Shown: positions 53,545-62,123 of the stretch, piece after piece | How positions within the stretch are numbered: position 1 is the stretch's first letter | Layout: each line of letters starts with the position of its first letter | Assembly: GCF_014201615.1 (NCBI RefSeq) | Contig: NZ_JACHEU010000001.1 | Location: 1,383,631-1,447,630, forward strand | Reading direction: 5' to 3' | DNA: 64,000 nucleotides | Source of the DNA: Aquamicrobium lusatiense | GTDB taxonomy: Bacteria; Pseudomonadota; Alphaproteobacteria; Rhizobiales; Rhizobiaceae | Translations under genes and position numbers: made by a program | The notes under the pieces: model-generated | The model's input: only the letters and a program-made list of their open reading frames with translations | Database searches by the model: none | What the model was told of the DNA's origin: nothing

Positions 53545-55365
53545 TCAGTGCTCCAGCATCTCGTGAACGATGCCTTTTGCATCCAGCGACGAGGGGTAGT
53601 AGGTCGGCCAGTTCGTCACTTCCTCCAAAAGGGCAGCGCGGTCGTTGCCCCAGTAAAGGTGGTAGTGATCGGAGGCATCCGGCGCGATCTTGTGATCGCT
53701 GAACTGCATGAATTCCGGCGCAGCCGCATCGCCTTCCACCTTTTTGAAGATGAAGCGTACGCCGCGGTTGCCGGCCTTGTAGGTCAGGATTTCATGACCA
53801 TCGCTGGCATAGCGGGCCTTCAGCGGCTTGCCGTCCTCGAAGAACGTCACGGTGTCGCCGTTGATGGTGATGCGCTCGACATTGGTACGGTAGCCGATGT
53901 CGTAATAGGCCTTGTATTCCTCCGTGCTCTTGTCGCCTTCTTCGGCCTTGTGCGCCATCACAGGGTCGAGCGTGCCATCTTTCAGGTAGGGATAGACCGA
54001 CTGCCAGTCCCCCGCCCAGTCCGTCAGGGCGCGGTCCTTGACCTGATCATCCTTGAAGTAGCCCTTGTAGATCTGATCGTCGCCATGGTGGTGCCCATGG
54101 TCATCGCCGTGGTCATGCCCATGTTCATGAGCGTGATCATGGCCATCCTCGCCCTCGTGATCATGCGACTTGCCCGTGCCACCCACGGCAACGATGTTGA
54201 AGGGCCTGCCCTCGACGGTGATCTCGCCGGCCTTTTCAAAGGAACCTGCATCGACGATGTGGATCTTGCTGTTCAGCGGATCGGTGACGAACACCTTGTC
54301 GGAGGCGACGGTCACGCGCGGACGAGGATCGCTCCAGTGCCCATCCATGGAATAGGGCTCGGTGAGCTTGAGCGAATGGGCGATCTCGCCCTTCAGAACG
54401 TCCACCTGATGAAGCTGGCCGTCCTCGGTGATGACGTAGACGAATTTCGACCGGATCGGGTCGACGGCGAAATGAACGCGGCGCGTGGGAAGCTGCACCA
54501 GACGGAAGGCGTCCTGTTCCGAGGGGTCGACCAGCACGATGCGGTCCGGGCCGTAGTTGCCGACGAAATATTGCAGCCCCTTGCCGCCGATCAGTGTCGA
54601 GGAACTGCCCTCGGGCAGCTTGTCGGAATAGGGCAGGTGGCGGATTTCAGGCACGTCGCCGTCCTGCGAGATCAAGAGCAGGCCGGTGTCGCAGGCCAGT
54701 GCATAAAGACTGCCCGATCCGGCCGAACCATGCAGCCCGGGGCAGGCCACGTCCTCGCCGACCGGTTTGCCGTCGAGGTCGACGAGCCGCGCGCCGATCG
54801 GGCGTTTGGAGGCATCCTCGGGGTTGGGGATGGTCACGACAGCATGCTTGTCGAATGGCACCGCCACGCCGTGATGCGGGGCGACGACGCCGATCTCGCG
54901 CAGCTGCGGCTTGCCTTCGAGGGCTGCCTTCTCGGTGAAGAAGCGGGCCTTGTCCTCGCCGTCGAACCATTGCGCGACATTGCCCTGGCGCTCCACGAAG
55001 TGGGCCGGCCTGGAGCCTTCCAGCGTGGTGTCGAGCAGTTCGGGATCGTCCACGTCGATGTCGCCATGGTCGCCATGGTCATGGAAGGCGATGCCGGTGG
55101 AGATGGCCGATACGGTGCCGGCCGCGCCCTGCACGGCAAACACGGTCTGGCCGCTTTCGGTGCGGTAGAGCGATGCCGGTCCCTTGATCCGGAAGGTGCT
55201 GAGCTTGTCACCGTCGAGGGCGTCGATGACATTGACCACGGGTTGGTCATGGTCGGAGACGAACAGCCGCCACGCCGTCACATCGTCCTCGTCGGCCAGC
55301 ACGGGGCCGGTCCAAAGGCAGGCTCCCAGCGCCAGCGCCGAGGCCGCGCAGAAGAATTTTCTCAT
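53545..55365 (-). CDS. AztD-like zinc chaperone fused to a C-terminal ZinT domain
   Basis: A 606-residue periplasmic protein. After a signal peptide (residues 1-24, ending VLAD) comes a beta-propeller-like region to about residue 395 with repeated WRLFVSDHD, LYALACDTGLLLIS and FVTDPLNSKIHIVDAG blades, as in AztD, a zinc metallochaperone that loads the AztC binding protein. A His/Asp-rich segment (about 400-430, including HDHAHEHGHDHGDDHGHHH) joins it to a ZinT domain starting YKGYFKDDQVKDR and ending MLEH, with the Zn-ligand region SDHKIAP...DHYHLYWGN. ZinT normally is a separate protein of about 190-215 residues. A Zur-type site lies upstream, and aztC precedes it. Confidence 0.85.
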   Translation of the reverse strand: MRKFFCAASALALGACLWTGPVLADEDDVTAWRLFVSDHDQPVVNVIDALDGDKLSTFRIKGPASLYRTESGQTVFAVQGAAGTVSAISTGIAFHDHGDHGDIDVDDPELLDTTLEGSRPAHFVERQGNVAQWFDGEDKARFFTEKAALEGKPQLREIGVVAPHHGVAVPFDKHAVVTIPNPEDASKRPIGARLVDLDGKPVGEDVACPGLHGSAGSGSLYALACDTGLLLISQDGDVPEIRHLPYSDKLPEGSSSTLIGGKGLQYFVGNYGPDRIVLVDPSEQDAFRLVQLPTRRVHFAVDPIRSKFVYVITEDGQLHQVDVLKGEIAHSLKLTEPYSMDGHWSDPRPRVTVASDKVFVTDPLNSKIHIVDAGSFEKAGEITVEGRPFNIVAVGGTGKSHDHEGEDGHDHAHEHGHDHGDDHGHHHGDDQIYKGYFKDDQVKDRALTDWAGDWQSVYPYLKDGTLDPVMAHKAEEGDKSTEEYKAYYDIGYRTNVERITINGDTVTFFEDGKPLKARYASDGHEILTYKAGNRGVRFIFKKVEGDAAAPEFMQFSDHKIAPDASDHYHLYWGNDRAALLEEVTNWPTYYPSSLDAKGIVHEMLEH

Positions 55366-55376
55366 ATCACTCTCCT

Positions 55377-55391
55377 TGATGTTATTACATT
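55377..55391. promoter_or_regulatory. Candidate Zur box upstream of the aztD-zinT gene
   Basis: TGATGTTATTACATT, 12 bp before the aztD start, is identical to the motif before aztA. Its TGTWATWACA core is near-palindromic and like Zur sites of alphaproteobacteria. Confidence 0.6.
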
Positions 55392-55512
55392 ACACATTTA
55401 CGGAAATCGAACGCAATCCGGGTGTGTTCGCGCTCGCTGCGAAGTTCGGGCAGGGACGGCCGGCGTCTCAGGCAAGCGCCGGCCGGCCTAGAGGGCGCGG
55501 GCGGTTTCGGGG

Positions 55513-56442
55513 TCAGTGGCCGGCCGCATCCCTGATGGTGGCGAGGTTCTGGCGCATCATGTCCGCATAGGTCGCGGCCGGGCCGTCCTCTTTGGACAGC
55601 GCGTCGGAATAAAGCGTGCCGCCGAGTTTCAGCCCGGCTTCGGACGCGATCTGCTCTACGAGCCGCGAATTGGAAATATTCTCCGCGAAGACGGCCACCG
55701 CACGCTTGCCGGCGATTTCACGCACCACGCCCGCGACATCGGCCGCCGAGGCTTCCGCGTCGGTGGAGACGCCCTGCGGCGCGAGGAAGGTGACGCCATA
55801 GGCATGCTCGAAGTAGCGGAAGGCATTGTGGGCAACGACGAAGACACGGCGATCCTGCGGGATCGCGGCGACCGTTTTGCGGATATCCTTGTCGAGCGCG
55901 TCGAGCTTGCCGTCATAGGCCTGAGCGTTCGCCTCGTAGGTGGCGCAGCCCTCGGTGTCCGCCTTGCAGAAGGCGTCCGCGATGTTCTTCACGTAGACTT
56001 TCGCGTTGGCGATCGATTGCCAGGCATGCGGGTCGAGCGGGGCTTCATGGAACACTGCCTTGCCGCCGACATAGTGATAGTGCCCGCCCGCAGGGTCGTT
56101 GAGGATTTCGGCGTCCTTGGTGGCTTCCACCACCGCGGCGGAAGTGCCGCTCGCCTCGATCAGGCGCTGGAGGAAGCCCTCGAACAGGAGGCCGTTCACC
56201 AGCACCACGTCTGCCTTTGCGACGGCGATGGCATCGGCGGGTTTCGGCTCGTAGACATGGGCGTCGCTGTCGGGGCCGACGATGGTGCGCAGTTCGATGC
56301 GGTCGCCGCCGACTTGCCGCGCAAAGTCGGCGAGGATCGAGAAGCTGGCGATCACATTGAGCTTTTCAGCTGCGGAGACGGGTAGGGTCGAGCTTAATGT
56401 TATAACAATCAGGGCTGAGGCGAGCTTACGGAAGAGGGTCAT
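55513..56442 (-). CDS. aztC: Zinc ABC transporter substrate-binding protein (AztC/ZnuA-like)
   Basis: A 309-residue cluster A-I metal-binding protein. A signal peptide (residues 1-24) precedes LNVIASFSILADFARQVGGDRI. Likely zinc ligands are His in DSDAHVYEPKP near residue 62, His in LDPHAWQS near 138, His in VVAHNAFRYFEHAYG near 204 and a late Asp in LYSDALSKEDGPAATY. It lacks the long His-rich loop of ZnuA, as AztC proteins do, fitting loading by AztD. It starts 24 bp after aztB and is followed by aztD-zinT. Confidence 0.92.
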   Translation of the reverse strand: MTLFRKLASALIVITLSSTLPVSAAEKLNVIASFSILADFARQVGGDRIELRTIVGPDSDAHVYEPKPADAIAVAKADVVLVNGLLFEGFLQRLIEASGTSAAVVEATKDAEILNDPAGGHYHYVGGKAVFHEAPLDPHAWQSIANAKVYVKNIADAFCKADTEGCATYEANAQAYDGKLDALDKDIRKTVAAIPQDRRVFVVAHNAFRYFEHAYGVTFLAPQGVSTDAEASAADVAGVVREIAGKRAVAVFAENISNSRLVEQIASEAGLKLGGTLYSDALSKEDGPAATYADMMRQNLATIRDAAGH

Positions 56443-56466
56443 TCTCGAAGTTTCCAGTTCCTGTTT

Positions 56467-57345
56467 TCAGGCGATCCGGTGGGCGGGGCGCGGCCGGCGG
56501 GTCGCCAGCAGGCCGCGCGGGCCGAACAGCACCGACACGAAATAGAGGCAGCCGGTGGAAAGGATGATTGCGGGGCCGGAAGGCAGCGCCGCATGGTAGG
56601 AGAGCAGCAGGCCGCTCACCGACGAGACGAGGCCGAAGGCCACGGCCAGCATCGCCATGGTCTCGACGCGCTGGGTCCAGAAGCGGGCGGCAGCAGCCGG
56701 CAGCACCATCAGGCCGACCGACAACAGCGTGCCGAGCGCCTGGAAGCCGGCCACCAGATTGAGCACGACCAGCCCGAGGAAGATGAAATGCACCGGCGAG
56801 CCGAGCTTCGACACCGAGCGCAGGAACAGCGGGTCGAGGCATTCCGCCACCAGCGCGCGCCAGAACAGGCCAAGCGATGCGAGCGTGACGACCGCGACGA
56901 TGCCGATCAGCGAAAGCGCGTCATTGTTGAGGGCGAGCACGGTGCCGAACAGCACATGCATCAGGTCGACGCTGGAGCCGCGCAGCGACACCATGGTGAC
57001 GCCAAGCGCCAGAGAAATCAGGTAGAAGGCGGCCATCGAAGCATCCTCCTTCTGGACGGTCAGACGCGAGACCGCTCCCGCGCCCAGCGCGACGATGGCA
57101 CCGGCCAGCAGCCCGCCAATGGTCATCGGCACGATCTGCAAGCCGTAGAGCAGGAAGCCGGCGGCTGCGCCCGGCAGGATGGCATGGGCCATGGCATCAC
57201 CGGTCAGGCTCATGCGCCGCAGCATCAGGAACACGCCGATGGGGCAGGCGCTGAGCGACAGCAGCACCGCGCCCAGCAGCCCGCGCTGCATGAAGGCGAA
57301 TTCGGTGAACGGTGCGATCAGGAATTCGTGGAGCGCTTCCATCAC
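56467..57345 (-). CDS. aztB: Zinc ABC transporter permease (AztB/ZnuB-like)
   Basis: A 292-residue membrane protein of the ABC-3 family with about eight to nine helices. Conserved parts are LRRMSLTGDAMAHAILPGAAAGFLLYG near residue 43, the LGSPVHFIFLGLVVLNLVAGFQALGTLLSVGLMVLPAAAARFW stretch (split here as two helices) and a C-terminal cytoplasmic end. The ATG overlaps the aztA stop. It forms the channel for zinc delivered by AztC. Confidence 0.92.
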   Translation of the reverse strand: MMEALHEFLIAPFTEFAFMQRGLLGAVLLSLSACPIGVFLMLRRMSLTGDAMAHAILPGAAAGFLLYGLQIVPMTIGGLLAGAIVALGAGAVSRLTVQKEDASMAAFYLISLALGVTMVSLRGSSVDLMHVLFGTVLALNNDALSLIGIVAVVTLASLGLFWRALVAECLDPLFLRSVSKLGSPVHFIFLGLVVLNLVAGFQALGTLLSVGLMVLPAAAARFWTQRVETMAMLAVAFGLVSSVSGLLLSYHAALPSGPAIILSTGCLYFVSVLFGPRGLLATRRPRPAHRIA

Positions 57346-58187
57346 GCGGCCCCCTTGCGGGCCACGGGCGCTGAATCTTCGTGGTTGTGGTGATGGTGGC
57401 CGTCACCGTGGGCATGATGGTCATGCCCGTGCCCATGCCCATGATCGTGCTCGTCATGGGAGGCGCACCAGGGCGCCGTCTCGTCCCATGCTTCATGGAA
57501 CTGGCGGGCCCGCAGCAGATTTTCGGCCGCCAGCGCGGATTTCGCCTCGCCCCACGCAATCGGCGCGCGCGCCAGAAGCAGCGCCTCCGGGAAATGGGTG
57601 CGCACCAGATCAAGGTCATGCACGACGACCATGACGGTCCGGTTCTCGCCATGCCAGCGTTTGATGAGCGCGATCAGGTCGGTCATGGTGCGGGCATCGA
57701 TGGCGTTGAACGGCTCGTCGAGCAGGATGAGCTCCGCATCCTGCACCAGCACACGTGCAAACAGGGCACGCTGAAGCTGTCCGCCCGAAAGCGTGTCGAT
57801 CGGGCGCTGCTCGAATCCTTCGAGCCCCACAGCCATCAGCGCCTCGGAGACAGCAGCGCGGTCCTGCGCCGTATGGCGGCCGAGCAGGCCGCGCTTCGGC
57901 CACAGGCCGAGCGAGACGAGGTCGACCACCCGCGCGGGAAACGTGCGGTCGAGTTCGGACTGCTGCGGCAGGTAGGCGACCCGCGTGCCGGGCGTGACGG
58001 TAACGGAGCCGACCATCGGCTTCAGCATGCCAACCACACCCTTCATCAGCGTGGATTTGCCGGAGCCGTTGGCGCCGACCACGGCCGTCAGCGAGCCTTT
58101 GCGCACCACACCGGAGAGGTGATGAACGGCCGGATGGCTGTTGTAGCCCAGCGTCAGGTCGCTGAATGTTATGCAGGGAGCAGCCAT
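57342..58187 (-). CDS. aztA: Zinc ABC transporter ATPase with a His-rich C-terminal tail (AztA/ZnuC-like)
   Basis: A 281-residue ATPase: Walker A GANGSGKST near residue 38, signature LSGGQLQRALFARVL near 140, Walker B LILLDEPFNAID near 164 and a switch His in VVVHDLD. The last 50 residues contain a long His/Asp/Gly run (including HDEHDHGHGHGHDHHAHGDG) that could sense or buffer zinc in the cytoplasm. The ATG at 58187 starts the family region; the longer frame crosses the Zur-type site. First gene of the aztA-aztB-aztC operon. Confidence 0.92.
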   Translation of the reverse strand: MAAPCITFSDLTLGYNSHPAVHHLSGVVRKGSLTAVVGANGSGKSTLMKGVVGMLKPMVGSVTVTPGTRVAYLPQQSELDRTFPARVVDLVSLGLWPKRGLLGRHTAQDRAAVSEALMAVGLEGFEQRPIDTLSGGQLQRALFARVLVQDAELILLDEPFNAIDARTMTDLIALIKRWHGENRTVMVVVHDLDLVRTHFPEALLLARAPIAWGEAKSALAAENLLRARQFHEAWDETAPWCASHDEHDHGHGHGHDHHAHGDGHHHHNHEDSAPVARKGAA

Positions 58188-58223
58188 AAGGCGAATGTGC
58201 GTCCGTTTCGATATCGATTGATG

Positions 58224-58238
58224 TGATGTTATTACATT
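58224..58238. promoter_or_regulatory. Candidate Zur box upstream of aztA
   Basis: TGATGTTATTACATT, 37 bp before the aztA start, is the same 15-nt sequence as in front of aztD. It lies in the 251-bp divergent region shared with xylB; the rest of that region (58239-58438) is unassigned, apart from an AACGA/TCGTT inverted pair at 58378-58393 close to xylB. Confidence 0.6.
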
Positions 58239-58438
58239 GTCATTCGTGACGACAAGATGGCAAATCACCGGAGCTGGGGAAAATTTGTCTCCGCCCCATT
58301 GGTCCAGCCCCCTTTGGCGGCACATTTGGCTGGCGGGACGGCAATTTTTACGATAGTCGAAATAAATCAGGGAGCCGAACGAAAAGTGTCGTTTTGCGTT
58401 TCCTGTTTTCCGCTGAGTTAGCGGAACGGGAGGACTTC

Positions 58439-59893
58439 ATGTATCTGGGGCTCGATCTGGGCACCTCGGGCGTCAAGGCGCTTCTGATCGACGGCGACCA
58501 GCAGCCGGTCGCATCCGGCCATGGCCCGCTCGATGTTTCGCGCCCGCATCCGGGCTGGTCGGAGCAGGACCCGGCCCATTGGCTGGAGGCGTGCGAGCAT
58601 GCCATTGGCGAACTGAAGGCGTCGCATCCGAACGAGCTGGCCGCCGTCAGGGGCATCGGTCTCTCCGGTCAGATGCATGGCGCCACATTGCTCGACCGTG
58701 ACGACCATGTGCTGCAGCCCTGCATCCTGTGGAACGACACGCGCAGCCACGCCGAGGCCGCCATGCTCGATGCAGACCCGCGCTTTCGCGAGCTTACGGG
58801 CAATATCGTCTTTCCGGGCTTTACCGCGCCGAAGCTCGTCTGGGTGAAGGCGAACGAGCCGGAAATCTTCGCCCGCGTGGCGAAAGTGCTGCTGCCGAAG
58901 GATTATCTGCGCCTGTGGCTTTCCGGCGAGCATATGTCCGAAATGTCGGATTCGGCCGGCACCTCGTGGCTGGATGTCGGCAAGCGGCGCTGGTCCGTCG
59001 AGTTGCTGGCGGCGACGGGGCTGGATGAGAGCCATATGCCGACGCTGGTGGAAGGTATGCAACCGGCAGGCACGCTGCGCGCGGAACTGGCCTCGCAATG
59101 GGGCATGCAGGCCGGTACTCCGATCGCCGGCGGGGCTGGCGATAATGCGGCGTCCGCCTGTGGAATGGGCACGGTGGGCGAGGGCCATGCCTTTGTCTCA
59201 CTCGGCACCTCCGGCGTGTTGTTTGCCGCCAACTCTGCCTATCTGCCCAATCCGGCCAGTGCCGTGCACACCTTTTGCCATGCGCTGCCACAGACATGGC
59301 ACCAGATGGGCGTCATCCTGTCGGCGACGGACTCGCTGAACTGGCTGGCCGGCATCGCCGGTCGCGAGGCCGGCGAACTTACCGCCGAACTGGGTGACAA
59401 CCTCAGGGCGCCGTCGGGCGTCACCTTCCTGCCCTACCTGTCGGGCGAGCGCACGCCTTACAATGATGCAACCATTCGCGGTGCCTTTGCCGGCCTTGCC
59501 CATGAAAGCGGCCGTGCGGCGCTGACGCAGGCGGTGCTGGAGGGCGTTGCCTTCGCCTTCCGCGACAGTCTCGACGCTCTGGTCAGCGCCGGCACGCGGC
59601 TGGAGCGGGTGACGGCGATCGGCGGCGGCTCGCGCTCGCTCTACTGGCTGAAAGCCATCGCAACCGCGCTTGGCATTCCCGTCGACGTGCCGGCCGACGG
59701 CGATTTCGGCGCCGCCTTCGGCGCGGCCCGCCTCGGTCTCATCGCCGCCACCGGAGCCGATCCGTTCAGCGTGTGCACGCTGCCCGCCACCAGTCGCACC
59801 ATCGAGCCGGATGCGGGGCTGGCGCAGGCGTATGAAGAGGCCCGTCGGCGCTACCGCGCCCTCTATCCAGCCATCAAGGGAGTTTCAGCATGA
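58439..59893 (+). CDS. xylB: Xylulokinase
   Basis: A 484-residue FGGY kinase that phosphorylates D-xylulose. The N-terminal [18 protein letters not shown] phosphate loop, the [20 protein letters not shown] signature near residue 77, ILWNDTRS near 98 and the second ATPase-domain block [20 protein letters not shown] near 397 are all present. GGGAGG precedes the ATG at 58439. It overlaps xylA in an ATGA. No xylose regulator or transporter is in the window. Confidence 0.95.
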   Translation: MYLGLDLGTSGVKALLIDGDQQPVASGHGPLDVSRPHPGWSEQDPAHWLEACEHAIGELKASHPNELAAVRGIGLSGQMHGATLLDRDDHVLQPCILWNDTRSHAEAAMLDADPRFRELTGNIVFPGFTAPKLVWVKANEPEIFARVAKVLLPKDYLRLWLSGEHMSEMSDSAGTSWLDVGKRRWSVELLAATGLDESHMPTLVEGMQPAGTLRAELASQWGMQAGTPIAGGAGDNAASACGMGTVGEGHAFVSLGTSGVLFAANSAYLPNPASAVHTFCHALPQTWHQMGVILSATDSLNWLAGIAGREAGELTAELGDNLRAPSGVTFLPYLSGERTPYNDATIRGAFAGLAHESGRAALTQAVLEGVAFAFRDSLDALVSAGTRLERVTAIGGGSRSLYWLKAIATALGIPVDVPADGDFGAAFGAARLGLIAATGADPFSVCTLPATSRTIEPDAGLAQAYEEARRRYRALYPAIKGVSA

Positions 59894-61200
59894 GCACCGG
59901 CTTCTTCGGCGATATCGAGCCCATCCGTTATGAAGGCCCGGAAAGCACCAATCCGCTCGCCTATCGCTTCTACGATCCCGACGAGATCGTGCAGGGCAAG
60001 CGGCTGGAGGACCATCTGCGCTTCGCCGTCGCCTACTGGCATTCCTTTGCCTGGCCGGGTGGCGATCCCTTCGGCGGTCAGACTTTCGAGCGGCCATGGT
60101 TTGGCGACGACATGGACAAGGCCCGCCTCAAGGCGGATGTGGCCTTCGAGATGTTCTCGCTGCTCGGCGTTCCCTATTACTGCTTCCACGATGCCGATGT
60201 GCGCCCGGAAGGGAAAAACTTCGCCGAGAGCGCCGCGCGTCTTGATGAGATCGCCGGCATCTTCGAGAAGAAGCAGGCCCAGAGCGGCGTGAAACTGCTG
60301 TGGGGCACGGCCAATCTGTTTTCCCACCGCCGCTATATGGCGGGTGCCGCCACCAATCCCGATCCGGAGGTGTTCGCCTATGCGGCCGCCACGGTGAAGT
60401 CATGCATCGACGTGACCAGACGGCTGGAAGGCGAGAACTACGTGCTGTGGGGCGGACGCGAGGGCTACGAGACGCTGCTCAACACCGACATGAAGCGCGA
60501 GCGCGAGCAGGCCGGCCGCTTCCTGTCGATGGTGGTCGACTACAAGCACAGCATCGGCTTCAGGGGCACGATCCTGATCGAGCCGAAGCCGCAGGAACCG
60601 ACCAAGCACCAGTATGATTACGATGTCGCCACCGTCTACGGCTTCCTGAAGGATTTCGGTCTGGAAAACGAGGTGAAGGTCAATATCGAGCAGGGCCACG
60701 CCATCCTCGCCGGCCACTCCTTCGAGCACGAGCTGGCGCTGGCCGCTGCATTGGGTATCTTCGGTTCCATCGACATGAACCGCAACGACTACCAGTCTGG
60801 CTGGGACACCGACCAGTTCCCCAACAATGTGCCGGAAATGGCGCTGGCCTACTATCAGGTGCTGCTTGCCGGCGGCTTCACCACCGGTGGCACCAATTTC
60901 GACGCCAAGCTGCGCCGGCAGTCGCTCGATCCGCAGGATCTGCTGATTGCGCATATCGGCGCGATGGACTGCTGCGCGCGGGGCCTGAAGGCTGCCGCCC
61001 GCATGATCGACGACAAGGCCCTTATCAGACCGCTCGAAGAACGCTATGCCGGCTGGAACGGCGAGGAGGCGAACGCCATGCTTGCCGGCAGGCGTACGCT
61101 TGAGCAGGTTGCCGAACGCGTGGTGAAGGACGGGATCGAGCCGCAGCCGCGCTCCGGCCGTCAGGAATATCTGGAGAATGTGGTCAATCGTTATGTGTAA
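59890..61200 (+). CDS. xylA: Xylose isomerase
   Basis: A 436-residue metal-dependent isomerase of D-xylose and D-xylulose. Active-site marks are [13 protein letters not shown] near residue 97 (catalytic His and Asp), [18 protein letters not shown] near 183, and [18 protein letters not shown] near 229 (metal-binding Glu). Length matches the 440-residue class II enzymes. The ATG overlaps the xylB stop, so the pair is translationally coupled. Confidence 0.97.
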   Translation: MSTGFFGDIEPIRYEGPESTNPLAYRFYDPDEIVQGKRLEDHLRFAVAYWHSFAWPGGDPFGGQTFERPWFGDDMDKARLKADVAFEMFSLLGVPYYCFHDADVRPEGKNFAESAARLDEIAGIFEKKQAQSGVKLLWGTANLFSHRRYMAGAATNPDPEVFAYAAATVKSCIDVTRRLEGENYVLWGGREGYETLLNTDMKREREQAGRFLSMVVDYKHSIGFRGTILIEPKPQEPTKHQYDYDVATVYGFLKDFGLENEVKVNIEQGHAILAGHSFEHELALAAALGIFGSIDMNRNDYQSGWDTDQFPNNVPEMALAYYQVLLAGGFTTGGTNFDAKLRRQSLDPQDLLIAHIGAMDCCARGLKAAARMIDDKALIRPLEERYAGWNGEEANAMLAGRRTLEQVAERVVKDGIEPQPRSGRQEYLENVVNRYV

Positions 61201-61220
61201 GTGTGAGTGTGCGGGCTGAA

Positions 61221-61694
61221 ATGACGGGTGAGATCATTGTGCGTCCGGCGCGCCCGCAGGACTTTCCGGCCATGAAGGCCATTTTGCGTGATACGTTCGA
61301 GAGCACATGGAGGCCGCAGATCACCGAGGCCTCCATCCGCAACTATCTCGACACCGATATTGGCGGCCGCTTCGTGGAACGCGCCGGCGCCGATATGCTG
61401 GTGGCCGAAATCGGCGGCGAGATCGCGGGGCTGATCCATTGCGTCGACGATTTCGTCGATGCCCTGCACGTCAGTTCCGCTTTTCAGCGCAGGGGCGTTG
61501 GACGCTGCCTCATGGAACGGGCCGAGCAGGACATGTCGGCCCGGGGATTCCGGCAGGCACGGCTCGAAACCGACACCTTCAACGAGCAGAGCCAGAACTT
61601 CTACAAGTCCCTCGGATATGTCGAAATGGGGCGATATCCGGACGAGGAATGGAAGAGCGGCCTCACCACCGTCCTGTTTGAAAAGCGCCTGTAG
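61221..61694 (+). CDS. GNAT-family N-acetyltransferase
   Basis: A 157-residue acetyltransferase: the acetyl-CoA loop is QRRGVGRCLMERAEQDM near residue 93, with LHVSSAFQ just before it and NFYKSLGYVEMGRY near the end. The acceptor is unknown. I use the ATG at 61221 (start of the family region); a GTG at 61203, three bases after xylA, is possible. It may ride on the xylBA message. Confidence 0.82.
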   Translation: MTGEIIVRPARPQDFPAMKAILRDTFESTWRPQITEASIRNYLDTDIGGRFVERAGADMLVAEIGGEIAGLIHCVDDFVDALHVSSAFQRRGVGRCLMERAEQDMSARGFRQARLETDTFNEQSQNFYKSLGYVEMGRYPDEEWKSGLTTVLFEKRL

Positions 61695-61851
61695 GTCGCA
61701 AAAGTCCTGCTGCCGGCTTTTTCGCCGGTTTGCGGGAAATGTGAAAAAGCGATCCGCTTTTGCCGCCACAATGCCGCCTTGCTGCCTTCATGCAGCCGTC
61801 ACGGGCGTCGTATAACTAGCCTCGCAAACAAGCTCAACGAGGCGAACCGAT

Positions 61852-62058
61852 ATGCAAGAAGATCGCGAAATCGACGCCCTCCTGTCGAACGGGGGCACTG
61901 ACTCCATCATCGACCGGCTGATGGCGCTGCCGCGTCCGGCCGCCAGTCAAGCTTGTGGCGAATGGGACCGCGCCGTGGCCGGCCGCCTTCAGGTCCATCT
62001 GGCAAGGCAGATGCGCGCCCTGCTCGAACAGGATGAGCCCGGCCGCAGCGCCGCCTGA
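61852..62058 (+). CDS. Small hypothetical protein, 68 residues
   Basis: An unrecognised 68-residue protein, acidic at both ends and helical in prediction by eye (EIDALLSNGG, RLQVHLARQMRALLEQ). GAGGCG lies seven bases before the ATG at 61852, and no longer gene uses this stretch on either strand. It stands between the GNAT gene and the ABC transporter. No function proposed. Confidence 0.55.
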   Translation: MQEDREIDALLSNGGTDSIIDRLMALPRPAASQACGEWDRAVAGRLQVHLARQMRALLEQDEPGRSAA

Positions 62059-62123
62059 GTCCCGCTGACGTTTATCACCAGGCCTGTCTCCCGCAGCCGG
62101 CGTGCCGGACCCGGCGACAGGCC

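Noticed and set aside
53338..55491. A 717-codon plus-strand frame opposite the aztD-zinT gene
   Set aside because: No recognisable domain; the minus-strand frame has signal peptide, His-rich linker and ZinT motifs. Antisense shadow.
58378..58393. AACGA/TCGTT inverted pair upstream of xylB as a XylR operator
   Set aside because: Only five-base arms and no xylose regulator in the window; too weak to call a feature.
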